A stretch of DNA of 24,161 nucleotides, taken from NCBI RefSeq assembly GCF_043780375.1, contig NZ_JAYWCU010000001.1:1-24161 (forward strand), read 5' to 3'. This DNA comes from Emticicia sp043780375. Its GTDB lineage: Bacteria; Bacteroidota; Bacteroidia; Cytophagales; Spirosomataceae. Made by a program: the position numbers and the translations under genes. The notes beneath the pieces are model-generated. The model was not told where the DNA came from. It searched no databases and saw only the letters and a list, made by a program, of their open reading frames with translations. This document shows, piece by piece, positions 14,719 to 22,736 of this stretch. How positions within the stretch are numbered: position 1 is the stretch's first letter; each line of letters begins with the position of its first letter.

Positions 14719-16870
14719 ATTTAAGCAATCCTTCAGGAACTGATTTTTCTAATAAATGTTTGTAAATAAACTGCGTTTTTAGATTATCGAAATGCAGACC
14801 TTTTGCTCCGCCCCAGCCATGTCGACCATTTGGGTAAAGCATAAATTCAAAGTTTTTCTTGGCATCTTCTAACTTGCTAATCAACTGAATACTGTTTTGT
14901 AGATGTACATTATCGTCCATTGTGCCATGTACAATCTGTAGCATTCCTTTGTATTTATCAATGTGAGTCATTACACTTCCACTCTTGTATCCATCAGGAT
15001 TTTCGGCGGGCGTATCCATGTATCTTTCGGTATAGGCACTGTCATAAAGCCCCCAATCGGTTACACTTCCACCTGCCATTCCGTGCGTAAATACATCACT
15101 TCCGTAAGTCAAAGCATAACAGCTCATGTATCCACCATAACTAAATCCTGTGATACAAATCTTCGTTGGGTCAGCTATTCCCTTATCTATCAATGACTTA
15201 ACCATTGTTTTATAATCTTTCATTTCCCAATAGCCTAAATTTCGGTGCATATAAGCTACGCCTTCTTTTCCGAAATGCCCGCTGGCACGGTGGTCGAGTG
15301 CTACCTGAATAATTCCTTCTTTGGCATACCATTGGCTGCGTGTACTCCATGCCCATTGGTCATATACTGTTCCTGCATCTGGACCGCCGTAAATGCTAAT
15401 CAAAACAGGGTATTTTTTTCCTGCTACCATATTTTGAGGGTAAACAATTGTCATGGGCAAATCAAATAGTCCATCATCGCTTTTTACTCGGAGAAGTTCA
15501 GTTTTAGCCAAATTATAATTATCCATTTCAGTGCCTTTTGCCGAGCCTAATTCACGAATAATGTTTCCAGTATTGTCAATAACCGCCATTTGAGGAGGCG
15601 TATTGATATTTGAATAGGTCGTGATAAAATATTTCAGATTGGGAGAAGTCTGAATTTGTTTATGGTTAAATTCTCCAAATGTAAGGCGTTTCATACCTTT
15701 CCCATCGAAACCTACCCGATAAAGGTCAAAACGAGCAGTATTTTCGATGCCACGAGCATAAAAATAAACGACACGATTTTTTTGATCAATGCCTTCTACC
15801 GATTTTACTGTAAATTCCCCTTCGGTGATATTATTCTTAAACGTCCCGTCAATGCCATACATATACAACTGTTTCCAGCCAGTTTTATCACTAATAATCA
15901 TCATTTCTTTGCCGCCATCCATAATAGTTAGGCGTTCGTCGGCTTCGTCAATGCCAATCCAAGATTTTTGAGTTTCGGCATAAACTTCTTTTTTGCTACC
16001 ATTTTTGGGTGAAACATTGTACATTTTTAAGCTATCGTTGCCACGATTTACCCATTGAACCATCAAACCACTTCCATCAGGCAACCATTCTGGCCAACCC
16101 AAATAATGCTCTTCTTTCATATTGAAATCTACCCAGGTTGTTGATCCACCGCCTGGCAAAACAAAGCCCAATTTTGCTTCTGGATTTGGATCGCCACTTT
16201 TCGGATAACGAGTTTCTTCAATAAAACCATGCTGTCCTTCGCTGCTATACAGTGGAAACATGGGAGTTTTTGATTCATCAAAACGCATATAAGCCAACGA
16301 TTTACTATCGGGACTCCACCAAAATGCCTTAAAACGAGTTGGTCGTCCGAAGATTTCTTCCCAATAAACCCAAGTAGCATAACCATTCAAAATTGTCTTT
16401 GTACCATCTTTTGTGAGTTGAATTTCTTTTTTGGTTTTGAAACTATAAGTATAAAGATTATTGTCTTTAGTATAAGCAATGTAACTACTATCGGGCGAAA
16501 ATGTAGCATTTTTCTCCTCTCCTTTATCGTTTGTTAGTTGCGTTTCTATACTACCATTTTTCAATAAAAGGTCACCATTTTTACTAATAACCGATTTTGT
16601 AGGAGCATTTTTTGGATTAATAATATCAGGCGTTGCATCAGTAATTTTACCACTTGCCAATTCCAGCACTACAGGTTTCATGTCGGCTTCGGGAGATGCT
16701 TTTTGCGTAACAACAATCTTTTCATCGTCAATCCAACGACCAAAAGTAGGCAATGGTTGAGTAAAATTTTTTGGGGCTTTGCCTGACTTTAATTCTTTTT
16801 CGTCAAAATCTTTCTTCTGAGCAAAAACAACAACATTGGTCAAGCACAAAAACAGTAAAGTACGTTTCAT
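14717..16870 (-). CDS. Dipeptidyl peptidase IV (S9B)
   Basis: This is a 717-residue exported serine peptidase that releases X-Pro or X-Ala dipeptides from peptide N-termini. A signal peptide ends near FAQ at residue 18. The N-terminal DPP IV propeller carries the double-glutamate motif WVYWEEIFGRP (E171 and E172), which binds the substrate N-terminus. The C-terminal alpha/beta hydrolase domain holds S577 in GFSYGGY, D652 in HGTMDDNVH and H684 in NGRHGW. These match the human DPP4 triad in order and spacing, so the enzyme should be active. The length is typical. It lies on the same strand as, and 75 nt after, the polysaccharide deacetylase gene. TAAATTTA on the minus strand just upstream is a weak -7 candidate. 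Confidence 0.95.
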   Translation of the reverse strand: MKRTLLFLCLTNVVVFAQKKDFDEKELKSGKAPKNFTQPLPTFGRWIDDEKIVVTQKASPEADMKPVVLELASGKITDATPDIINPKNAPTKSVISKNGDLLLKNGSIETQLTNDKGEEKNATFSPDSSYIAYTKDNNLYTYSFKTKKEIQLTKDGTKTILNGYATWVYWEEIFGRPTRFKAFWWSPDSKSLAYMRFDESKTPMFPLYSSEGQHGFIEETRYPKSGDPNPEAKLGFVLPGGGSTTWVDFNMKEEHYLGWPEWLPDGSGLMVQWVNRGNDSLKMYNVSPKNGSKKEVYAETQKSWIGIDEADERLTIMDGGKEMMIISDKTGWKQLYMYGIDGTFKNNITEGEFTVKSVEGIDQKNRVVYFYARGIENTARFDLYRVGFDGKGMKRLTFGEFNHKQIQTSPNLKYFITTYSNINTPPQMAVIDNTGNIIRELGSAKGTEMDNYNLAKTELLRVKSDDGLFDLPMTIVYPQNMVAGKKYPVLISIYGGPDAGTVYDQWAWSTRSQWYAKEGIIQVALDHRASGHFGKEGVAYMHRNLGYWEMKDYKTMVKSLIDKGIADPTKICITGFSYGGYMSCYALTYGSDVFTHGMAGGSVTDWGLYDSAYTERYMDTPAENPDGYKSGSVMTHIDKYKGMLQIVHGTMDDNVHLQNSIQLISKLEDAKKNFEFMLYPNGRHGWGGAKGLHFDNLKTQFIYKHLLEKSVPEGLLK

Positions 16871-16945
16871 TAGTTTTAGTTTGATGATTAATTTTTCGTG
16901 TAAATTTAAAAAGATTGTTGGTTTTTTTGGAAGAATATAGTGGAT

Positions 16946-17569
16946 TTATAGCATTTCAAACCTAAATCCTTTCTCCGAAAAGTGTTCCAAAAACTTTGGT
17001 AATGCGTATAACATATTTTTATTTGCCTTAATACTATCATGAAAAAGCACAATCGAACCTGCTTCTGTATGTTTTAAGGTTTTTTCTAAAACGGTTTTTG
17101 GAGATAGCTTTAAAGAAAAATCTCCACTAAGCACATCCCACATAATTATTTGATAATCAGGAAAAACCACATTTGCTTGGCTACGCTTAATACGTCCATA
17201 AGGCGGACGAAAGAGGCTTGTGTACACTCCTCTGCTCACCATCTCATCTTTGCATTGTTCAATATTGTCGAAATAAACTTTATCGTCTGTTGTCCAGCCT
17301 TTTAGATGATTAAAAGTATGATTTCCGATGCCATGACCATCGTTGATTACTTTTTGAAAAACATCAGGGTTCTTTTGAATGTTATTTCCAATGCAAAAAA
17401 ATGTGGCTTTGGCATTGTAAGCAGCTAAAGTTTCAAGCACAAATTCTGTAATTTCTGGAATTGGGCCATCATCAAAAGTTAGGTAAATGATTTTTTCTTG
17501 CGTAGGTTTTCGCCAAACAAAATTTGGGTACAATGCCCGTATCAAGAAATTGGTTTTGTGAAGAAACAT
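16946..17569 (-). CDS. Polysaccharide deacetylase (NodB-like, CE4)
   Basis: This is a 207-residue CE4-type deacetylase that removes N-acetyl groups from peptidoglycan, chitin-like or exopolysaccharide chains. The motifs are complete: TFDDGP (31-36, catalytic base and metal D33/D34), GNHTFNH (82-88, metal H84 and H88), RPPYGR (121-126), WDVLSGD (144-150) and LFHDS (175-179, with H177). There is no clear cleavable signal peptide, so it could be cytoplasmic or N-terminally anchored by the weakly hydrophobic first residues. It precedes DPP IV on the same strand and diverges from the M1 gene across 73 nt. The substrate is not evident. Confidence 0.9.
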   Translation of the reverse strand: MFLHKTNFLIRALYPNFVWRKPTQEKIIYLTFDDGPIPEITEFVLETLAAYNAKATFFCIGNNIQKNPDVFQKVINDGHGIGNHTFNHLKGWTTDDKVYFDNIEQCKDEMVSRGVYTSLFRPPYGRIKRSQANVVFPDYQIIMWDVLSGDFSLKLSPKTVLEKTLKHTEAGSIVLFHDSIKANKNMLYALPKFLEHFSEKGFRFEML

Positions 17570-17614
17570 ATTTTTTTGTTTTTAACAAAGGTCATTAATT
17601 TTAGAATGAATTCA

Positions 17615-17628
17615 TAAATTGCAGGAAA
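17615..17628 (+). promoter_or_regulatory. Promoter-like element upstream of the M1 peptidase
   Basis: TAAATTGCAGGAAA resembles the Bacteroidota -7 box TAnnTTTG with one T missing. It ends 14 nt before the ATG at 17643. The same 14-mer occurs upstream of the amidohydrolase gene (21505-21518). Confidence 0.4.
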
Positions 17629-17642
17629 ATCGTCCGATAAAA

Positions 17643-19526
17643 ATGAAAAATTACACCTCTCTTTTCCTTCTAATCTTTGCTTTCCTCCAAATAAACGCTC
17701 AAAAACCGCCTTTAAGCAACCGAATTGCCAATTATGATATTTCGGTAAAATTGGATGCAACAAAAAAAACGCTTGACGGAAAAGAAACGCTTGTCTGGAA
17801 AAACACTTCAACCGATGAAATTTCTGAACTTCAATTTCATTTGTATCTGAATGCTTTCAAAGATGAAAACTCTACTTTTATGAAGGAATCGGGTGGGCAA
17901 CTAAGAGGAAATAAAATTGATAAAAATGCCAAAGAAAATTGGGGTTCAATTTCTATTCTTTCGATGCAAGTGCTTGGCGGAGAAAATTTGACCAATAAAA
18001 TACAGTTTATTCAGCCCGATGACCTCAATGACAAAGATAAAACGGTTATTAGGGTGCCATTGAGCAAGCCTCTTAAACCTAACGAAAGTATAACACTCAA
18101 CATCAATTTCAAGGCAAAATTGCCTCAAATATTTGCTCGAACTGGCTTTGCCGATGATTATTTTTTGGTTGGTCAATGGTTTCCTAAAATCGGTGTTTAC
18201 GAATCGGCAGGTATGCGGTATGCCACCAAGGGAGCTTGGAATTGCCATCAATTTCACGCAAATAGCGAATTTTATGCCGATTTTGGCAATTATCGGGTAA
18301 ATATGACCGTTCCGAAAAACTATGTTTTGGCAGCCACTGGCATTTTTAAAAATGAAAAAATTAATCAAGATAATACCAAAACCACCACTTATCATGCCAG
18401 CGATGTACATGATTTTGCGTGGACGGTTTCGCCCAAATTTGTGGTAAGCGAACGCCAATGGAAGCATGTGAAAATAAAAGCTGTAATGCAGCCCGAACAT
18501 TCGGGTTCGACCGAACGATATTTTCAATCTGCCATTATTGCTTTAAACTATTTCGATAAAAATTTAGGTAAATATCCTCATTCTGTTCTGACTTTGGTCG
18601 ACCCACCTTTGGCTGGTTCGGGTTCGTCGGGCATGGAATATCCTACTTTTATTACTTGTGGCGAAACTATTTGGGGATTGCCAAACGGCATGAGGCTTCC
18701 TGAAGTGGTAACGATTCATGAGTTTGGCCATCAGTATTTTCAAGGAATGCTGGCATCAAATGAGTTTGAAGAATCGTTTTTAGATGAAGGTTTCAACCAA
18801 TATTACGAAGGCAGAATCATGGACGAAACTTATGGAAAAGGCTCTCTATTCAATATATTTGGCTTCAAAATGAGCGATATGGAATCTTCACGCATGAGTT
18901 ATGTTGGCATGGATAATCCAAAGATTTCAGAGATTTTTAGGTATTCATGGAAATATCCTAAAGGAACTTATGGTGTTTTAACTTATACCAAAACTGCTAC
19001 TTGGCTAAAAACCTTGGAAAATATGCTTGGTAGAACTGTGATGGATGAAATTATGCAAACGTACTTTATTCGTTGGCGTTATAAACATCCTTGTGTGCAG
19101 GATTTTATCAATATTGTCAATGAAATTACGCCCAAACGCTTAGGAAACAAGCTCGAAATTAACATGAATTGGTATTTTGAACAAGTTCTTTACAAAGCTT
19201 CTGTTTGCGATTTTGCTGTAAAACCAATAAAAAATAATGGAAATAAAAGCGAATTTACAGTGAAACAATTAGGCGATATGATATTACCAACTGAAATCTT
19301 AGTAAAATTTGCAGATGGAAAAACCGAAATTCTTGCATGGAATGGCAAAGACCATACTAAAACCTACACGTTTGACAAAGCAATAGAATCAGCTCAAATT
19401 GACCCAAAAAACAAAATTTTGCTTGATTTGAACATCAATAATAATAGTCAAAGCCTCAAACAATCTTCATTACCTTTTCTGAAATATGCAATGAAAATAA
19501 TGTTTTTGCTTGAAAATCTAATCTAA
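17643..19526 (+). CDS. M1 family metallopeptidase, exported
   Basis: This is a 627-residue gluzincin aminopeptidase-like protein. I chose the ATG at 17643 over a TTG at 17619, because 17643 begins directly with a good signal peptide (MKNYTSLFLLIFAFLQINAQ). The zinc site is HEFGH (359-363), with the third ligand E382 in LDEG, which is the HExxH-x18-E of M1. The exopeptidase motif G(A/G)MEN is changed to SGMEYP (329-334), common in Bacteroidota M1 proteins. The N-terminal beta-domain includes ANYDISVKLDATKKTLDGKETLVWKN. It is probably periplasmic, trimming peptides alongside DPP IV. It is convergent with the M16 gene, with only 36 nt between the stops. Confidence 0.92.
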   Translation: MKNYTSLFLLIFAFLQINAQKPPLSNRIANYDISVKLDATKKTLDGKETLVWKNTSTDEISELQFHLYLNAFKDENSTFMKESGGQLRGNKIDKNAKENWGSISILSMQVLGGENLTNKIQFIQPDDLNDKDKTVIRVPLSKPLKPNESITLNINFKAKLPQIFARTGFADDYFLVGQWFPKIGVYESAGMRYATKGAWNCHQFHANSEFYADFGNYRVNMTVPKNYVLAATGIFKNEKINQDNTKTTTYHASDVHDFAWTVSPKFVVSERQWKHVKIKAVMQPEHSGSTERYFQSAIIALNYFDKNLGKYPHSVLTLVDPPLAGSGSSGMEYPTFITCGETIWGLPNGMRLPEVVTIHEFGHQYFQGMLASNEFEESFLDEGFNQYYEGRIMDETYGKGSLFNIFGFKMSDMESSRMSYVGMDNPKISEIFRYSWKYPKGTYGVLTYTKTATWLKTLENMLGRTVMDEIMQTYFIRWRYKHPCVQDFINIVNEITPKRLGNKLEINMNWYFEQVLYKASVCDFAVKPIKNNGNKSEFTVKQLGDMILPTEILVKFADGKTEILAWNGKDHTKTYTFDKAIESAQIDPKNKILLDLNINNNSQSLKQSSLPFLKYAMKIMFLLENLI

Positions 19527-19562
19527 TTATTAACTATAATATCTAAAAAGGTCATTAAATCA

Positions 19563-20819
19563 TTAATTTTCAGAACTGGATTCGCCGCTCGCTCTATAAT
19601 ACATTGTTGAACAATTTTCTTTTCTTAAAATTTGTTTTGCCATTGTTTGAAGAGTTTTGGGTGTAACTGCAGCAATTCGTTCGGCGTCGTGGTTGCACCA
19701 ATCAACATTTCCAGCATTTGCCGCAAATGCCAAATTCATGGCACGACTGAGTAATTCAACCTCTGCAAAAGCCAAAGTTGACTCTGTTTGGTTTTTTACT
19801 TTCTGTAATTCATTCTCTGATAATGGAATATTGGCTAAGTCAGCGACCAACTCTTCAATCGCCAAATTAGCATCTTCGAGCGATACACCTTCATTTAAAT
19901 TTCCTTGAATAATTAATAAACCTGGGTCGAGCGAAGCTGTTACATAACCTGCTACATTATTGAACAATTGTTTTTCCTTAACTAATTTTGAGTAAAGGCG
20001 TGAAGATTTCCCTCGACCTAAAATGTCACTCAACAAATCAACATTATAAAATTGCTCATCAAAACGCTTAGGTGTATGGTAGGCTTTATAAATAGCATTT
20101 AAAGGTACTTTTGCCGAAATTTCTAAGAATTTTGCTTGTATTTGAGGCATTTCTTGTGGAATATTCCTAATATATTTTTCTCCTGCGGGAATTGGCTCAA
20201 ACCATTTTTGACATAAATCTTTAATTTGTGGCACAGTTATATCTCCTGCAACAACCAAAATAGCATTATTTGGCAAATAATATTTATAGAAAAAACCCTT
20301 CACATCATCCATTGTAGCCTCTTCAATATGGCTAATTTCTTTTCCAATCGTTGCCCAACGATAAGGATGTTTATCATAAATCAGCGGCCGAAGTTTCAGC
20401 CAAACATCGCCATAAGGTTGGTTCAAATAACGTTGCTTAAACTCTTCAATTACAACTTTTCTCTGCACTTCAAGCACTTTTGGGTCGAACGAAAGGCTCA
20501 TCATTCGGTCAGATTCCAGCCAAAAAGCAGTTTCAACATTTTCAGACGGAAGTGTAATATAATAATTGGTAATATCGGGCGAAGTAAAAGCATTGTTTTC
20601 ACCGCCTACTTTTTGGAGGGGTTCATCATAAGCTGGAATATTTTTTGAACCACCAAACATTAAATGCTCAAAAAGGTGAGCAAAACCTGTTTTGTTCTCC
20701 TCTTCATCACGCGAACCCACATTATAGAGAATATTGACAGCCGCCATTGGTGTGGTGTGGTCTTCGTGAACGTAAACTTCTAAGCCGTTTTCTAAAGTAA
20801 AATGTTGGTAATTAATCAT
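19563..20819 (-). CDS. M16 family zinc peptidase
   Basis: This is a 418-residue pitrilysin-family peptidase. I chose the ATG at 20819, where the domain begins (MINYQHFTLENGLEVYVHED). A longer frame from a TTG at 20912 would run through the promoter and adds nothing conserved. The inverted zinc motif is HLFEH (48-52), with the distal glutamate in VVIEEF (E125 or E126). The C-terminal M16 half carries the usual RGKSSRLYSKLVKEKQLF segment. There is no signal peptide, so it is predicted cytoplasmic. M16 enzymes in Bacteroidota often come as a catalytic and a non-catalytic gene side by side, but only one is present here. It diverges from ispF. Confidence 0.92.
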   Translation of the reverse strand: MINYQHFTLENGLEVYVHEDHTTPMAAVNILYNVGSRDEEENKTGFAHLFEHLMFGGSKNIPAYDEPLQKVGGENNAFTSPDITNYYITLPSENVETAFWLESDRMMSLSFDPKVLEVQRKVVIEEFKQRYLNQPYGDVWLKLRPLIYDKHPYRWATIGKEISHIEEATMDDVKGFFYKYYLPNNAILVVAGDITVPQIKDLCQKWFEPIPAGEKYIRNIPQEMPQIQAKFLEISAKVPLNAIYKAYHTPKRFDEQFYNVDLLSDILGRGKSSRLYSKLVKEKQLFNNVAGYVTASLDPGLLIIQGNLNEGVSLEDANLAIEELVADLANIPLSENELQKVKNQTESTLAFAEVELLSRAMNLAFAANAGNVDWCNHDAERIAAVTPKTLQTMAKQILRKENCSTMYYRASGESSSEN

Positions 20820-20851
20820 CAGAACGCATTTATGAAAAAAATTATTTGTCG

Positions 20852-20880
20852 CAAAGTTAAAACATCTTTCTGAAAGCAAA
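20852..20880 (-). promoter_or_regulatory. Promoter of the M16 peptidase gene
   Basis: On the minus strand TTTG is followed after 17 bases by TAACTTTG, a perfect TAnnTTTG (complement of 20852-20859). The predicted transcript would start near 20845, about 25 nt before the ATG at 20819. This supports the shorter gene start. Confidence 0.6.
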
Positions 20881-20899
20881 AGTTTTAATCGAAAATAGC

Positions 20900-20907
20900 T
20901 ACTTTTG
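20900..20907 (+). promoter_or_regulatory. -7 box of ispF
   Basis: TACTTTTG matches TAnnTTTG exactly and lies 19 nt before the ispF ATG at 20927, predicting a very short leader. No good -33 TTTG is visible on this strand. Confidence 0.5.
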
Positions 20908-20926
20908 CCCAAACGAAATTTTATTT

Positions 20927-21403
20927 ATGAATATAAGAATTGGTCAAGGATACGACGTACATCAATTAGGCGAAGGATATGATTTATGGTTAGGTGGCGT
21001 AAAAATTCCGCATACAGTGGGTTCGGTAGGGCATTCTGATGCCGACGTATTACTCCACGCAATATGCGATGCACTTTTGGGAGCTGCAGCAATGGGCGAT
21101 ATTGGCTTGCATTTCAAAAATACTGACCCACGCTGGAAAGGCATAGATAGCAAAGTTTTATTGAAAATAGTAGTAGAAATGCTCGAAAAAGAAGGTTATA
21201 AAATCGGAAATATCGACTCGACTGTTTGTTTGCAAGAACCTAAAATCGGCAAATATATTCCCGAAATGATAAAAGCAATCGCGAGCGTAACAGGTTTACC
21301 CGAAAACTGTATTTCTATCAAAGCAACCACCACGGAAGAAATGGGTTTTGTTGGCAGAATGGAAGGTCTGGAAGCTCATGCTGTGACGTTAATCTATAAA
21401 TAA
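20927..21403 (+). CDS. ispF: 2-C-methyl-D-erythritol 2,4-cyclodiphosphate synthase
   Basis: This is a 158-residue enzyme of the MEP isoprenoid pathway. It cyclises CDP-methylerythritol 2-phosphate to the 2,4-cyclodiphosphate with release of CMP. The zinc ligands are D10 and H12 (GYDVH) and H44 (in DADVLLHA), and the GDIGLHF loop (57-63) and the terminal KATTTEEMGFVGRMEG motif are intact. Length is normal. It is cytoplasmic and active as a homotrimer. No other MEP gene is nearby. It is divergent from the M16 peptidase, sharing 107 nt with opposed promoters. Confidence 0.97.
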   Translation: MNIRIGQGYDVHQLGEGYDLWLGGVKIPHTVGSVGHSDADVLLHAICDALLGAAAMGDIGLHFKNTDPRWKGIDSKVLLKIVVEMLEKEGYKIGNIDSTVCLQEPKIGKYIPEMIKAIASVTGLPENCISIKATTTEEMGFVGRMEGLEAHAVTLIYK

Positions 21404-21504
21404 TAAAGTCTATAACAAAAGTCTGATATTTTCCTTTTCATCGCCAATTTTATGGTTATTGTCGAAATATAAACACTCTTCATACAAAATTATTGCTTTT
21501 TCAT

Positions 21505-21518
21505 TAAATTGCAGGAAA
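21505..21518 (+). promoter_or_regulatory. Promoter-like element upstream of the amidohydrolase
   Basis: TAAATTGCAGGAAA lies 24 nt before the ATG at 21543. It is identical to the 14-mer upstream of the M1 gene (17615-17628). Confidence 0.4.
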
Positions 21519-21542
21519 CATTCTAAAAACCTACTATTGTTA

Positions 21543-22685
21543 ATGAAAAAACTTACGCTAATAGTTAGTATCTTATTGACTATCAACCATTTACAGGCTC
21601 AACAAATCAAGATTGGCGATAATGCTGGTGCTGTAACATTTGAAGAATACGAACCAAAATCTACTCTCGTTGTTCCTGGAAAACCAATCACAAAAGCCAA
21701 ATTTCCGTTTATTGATGTTCACAACCACCAATGGGAAATGAAAAGTAAAGAAGATTTGACCAAGCTTACCACCGAAATGGACAAAATGAACATGGGCTTG
21801 ATGTGTAATCTGAGCGGGAGAGGTTTCAACCAAGATGAAGCCAAAAGTACGGCTGGAATTGTAGGTATGATTGATGCCGTGAAAGCTAATTATCCGACTC
21901 GCTTCGCTATTTTTACGAACATTGATTTCTCGAAAATAAATGAGCCAGACTGGACGAAAAAAGCCGTAAAAATGCTCGAAGAAGACGTAAAACTTCGTGG
22001 AGCGAAAGGTTTGAAAATTTATAAAAGTCTTGGCTTTAGTGTAAAAGATAATGGTAAATTAGTTGCTGTTGATGATGCACGCATCGACCCTATTTGGGCA
22101 AAAGCAGGCGAATTGGGTATTCCTGTTTTGATTCATACTGCCGACCCAGCTTCTTTTTGGAACCCACTCAATGCTCAAAACGAACGTTGGCTCGAACTCA
22201 AAACTCATCCCGGACGCAAGCGTGATGCTTCGGCAGGAAAAGATTATTCGTGGGAGCAACTCATCGAACAGCAGCACAATGTGTTTAGAAAACACCCAAA
22301 AACTACTTTCATTAATGCTCACATGGGTTGGTATCCAAATGATTTGGCAAAATTAGACAGTTTAATGGATGCTTTCCCCAATATGTATGCCGAAATTGGA
22401 GCAGTTATTGCCGAATTGGGTCGTCAGCCACGCATGGCAAAGAAGTTTTTTGAAAAACGCCAAGACCGTATTTTGTTTGGAAAAGACTCTTGGGTTCCTG
22501 ACGAATACCAAACTTACTTTAGAGTTTTGGAAAGCGAAGACGAATATTTTCCATACCACAAAAAATACCATGCTTACTGGCGTATGTATGGCATGGGACT
22601 TTCAGACGAAGTTTTGAAAAAAGTTTATTATAAAAATGCTCTAAAAATAATTCCAGGACTTGATAAAAGTAAATTTCCAAAGTAA
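21543..22685 (+). CDS. Exported amidohydrolase (amidohydrolase-2 type)
   Basis: This is a 380-residue TIM-barrel metal-dependent hydrolase. I chose the ATG at 21543, which gives a clean signal peptide ending LQAQ at residue 20. The frame is open to a TTG at 21459, but that adds an unlikely 28 residues. Metal and active-site residues are H60 and H62 in DVHNH, H198 in LIHTADP, H260 in NAHMGW and D315 in FGKDSW. This pattern belongs to the amidohydrolase-2 family, which includes decarboxylases and hydrolases of aromatic or cyclic compounds. It should act in the periplasm. The M20 gene follows after 51 nt on the same strand, suggesting an operon. The substrate is unknown. Confidence 0.87.
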   Translation: MKKLTLIVSILLTINHLQAQQIKIGDNAGAVTFEEYEPKSTLVVPGKPITKAKFPFIDVHNHQWEMKSKEDLTKLTTEMDKMNMGLMCNLSGRGFNQDEAKSTAGIVGMIDAVKANYPTRFAIFTNIDFSKINEPDWTKKAVKMLEEDVKLRGAKGLKIYKSLGFSVKDNGKLVAVDDARIDPIWAKAGELGIPVLIHTADPASFWNPLNAQNERWLELKTHPGRKRDASAGKDYSWEQLIEQQHNVFRKHPKTTFINAHMGWYPNDLAKLDSLMDAFPNMYAEIGAVIAELGRQPRMAKKFFEKRQDRILFGKDSWVPDEYQTYFRVLESEDEYFPYHKKYHAYWRMYGMGLSDEVLKKVYYKNALKIIPGLDKSKFPK

Positions 22686-22736
22686 AAAAAGTCAATAGAA
22701 TGTGTTCTTCAAAAATTCCTAAACTAAACTAAAATC

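Noticed and set aside
17619..17642. TTG start for the M1 peptidase
   Set aside because: It lies inside the promoter-like element and would put eight polar residues before a clean signal peptide.
17946..18527. 193-codon minus-strand open frame inside the M1 gene
   Set aside because: The opposite strand encodes a complete M1 peptidase with all motifs. The shadow frame has no recognisable domain.
20226..20648. 140-codon plus-strand open frame inside the M16 gene
   Set aside because: It overlaps the conserved zinc-motif half of the M16 peptidase, and its translation is low-complexity and domain-free.
20820..20912. TTG start extending the M16 peptidase by 31 residues
   Set aside because: The extension covers a perfect -7 box and is not conserved in character; the ATG at 20819 starts exactly at the domain.
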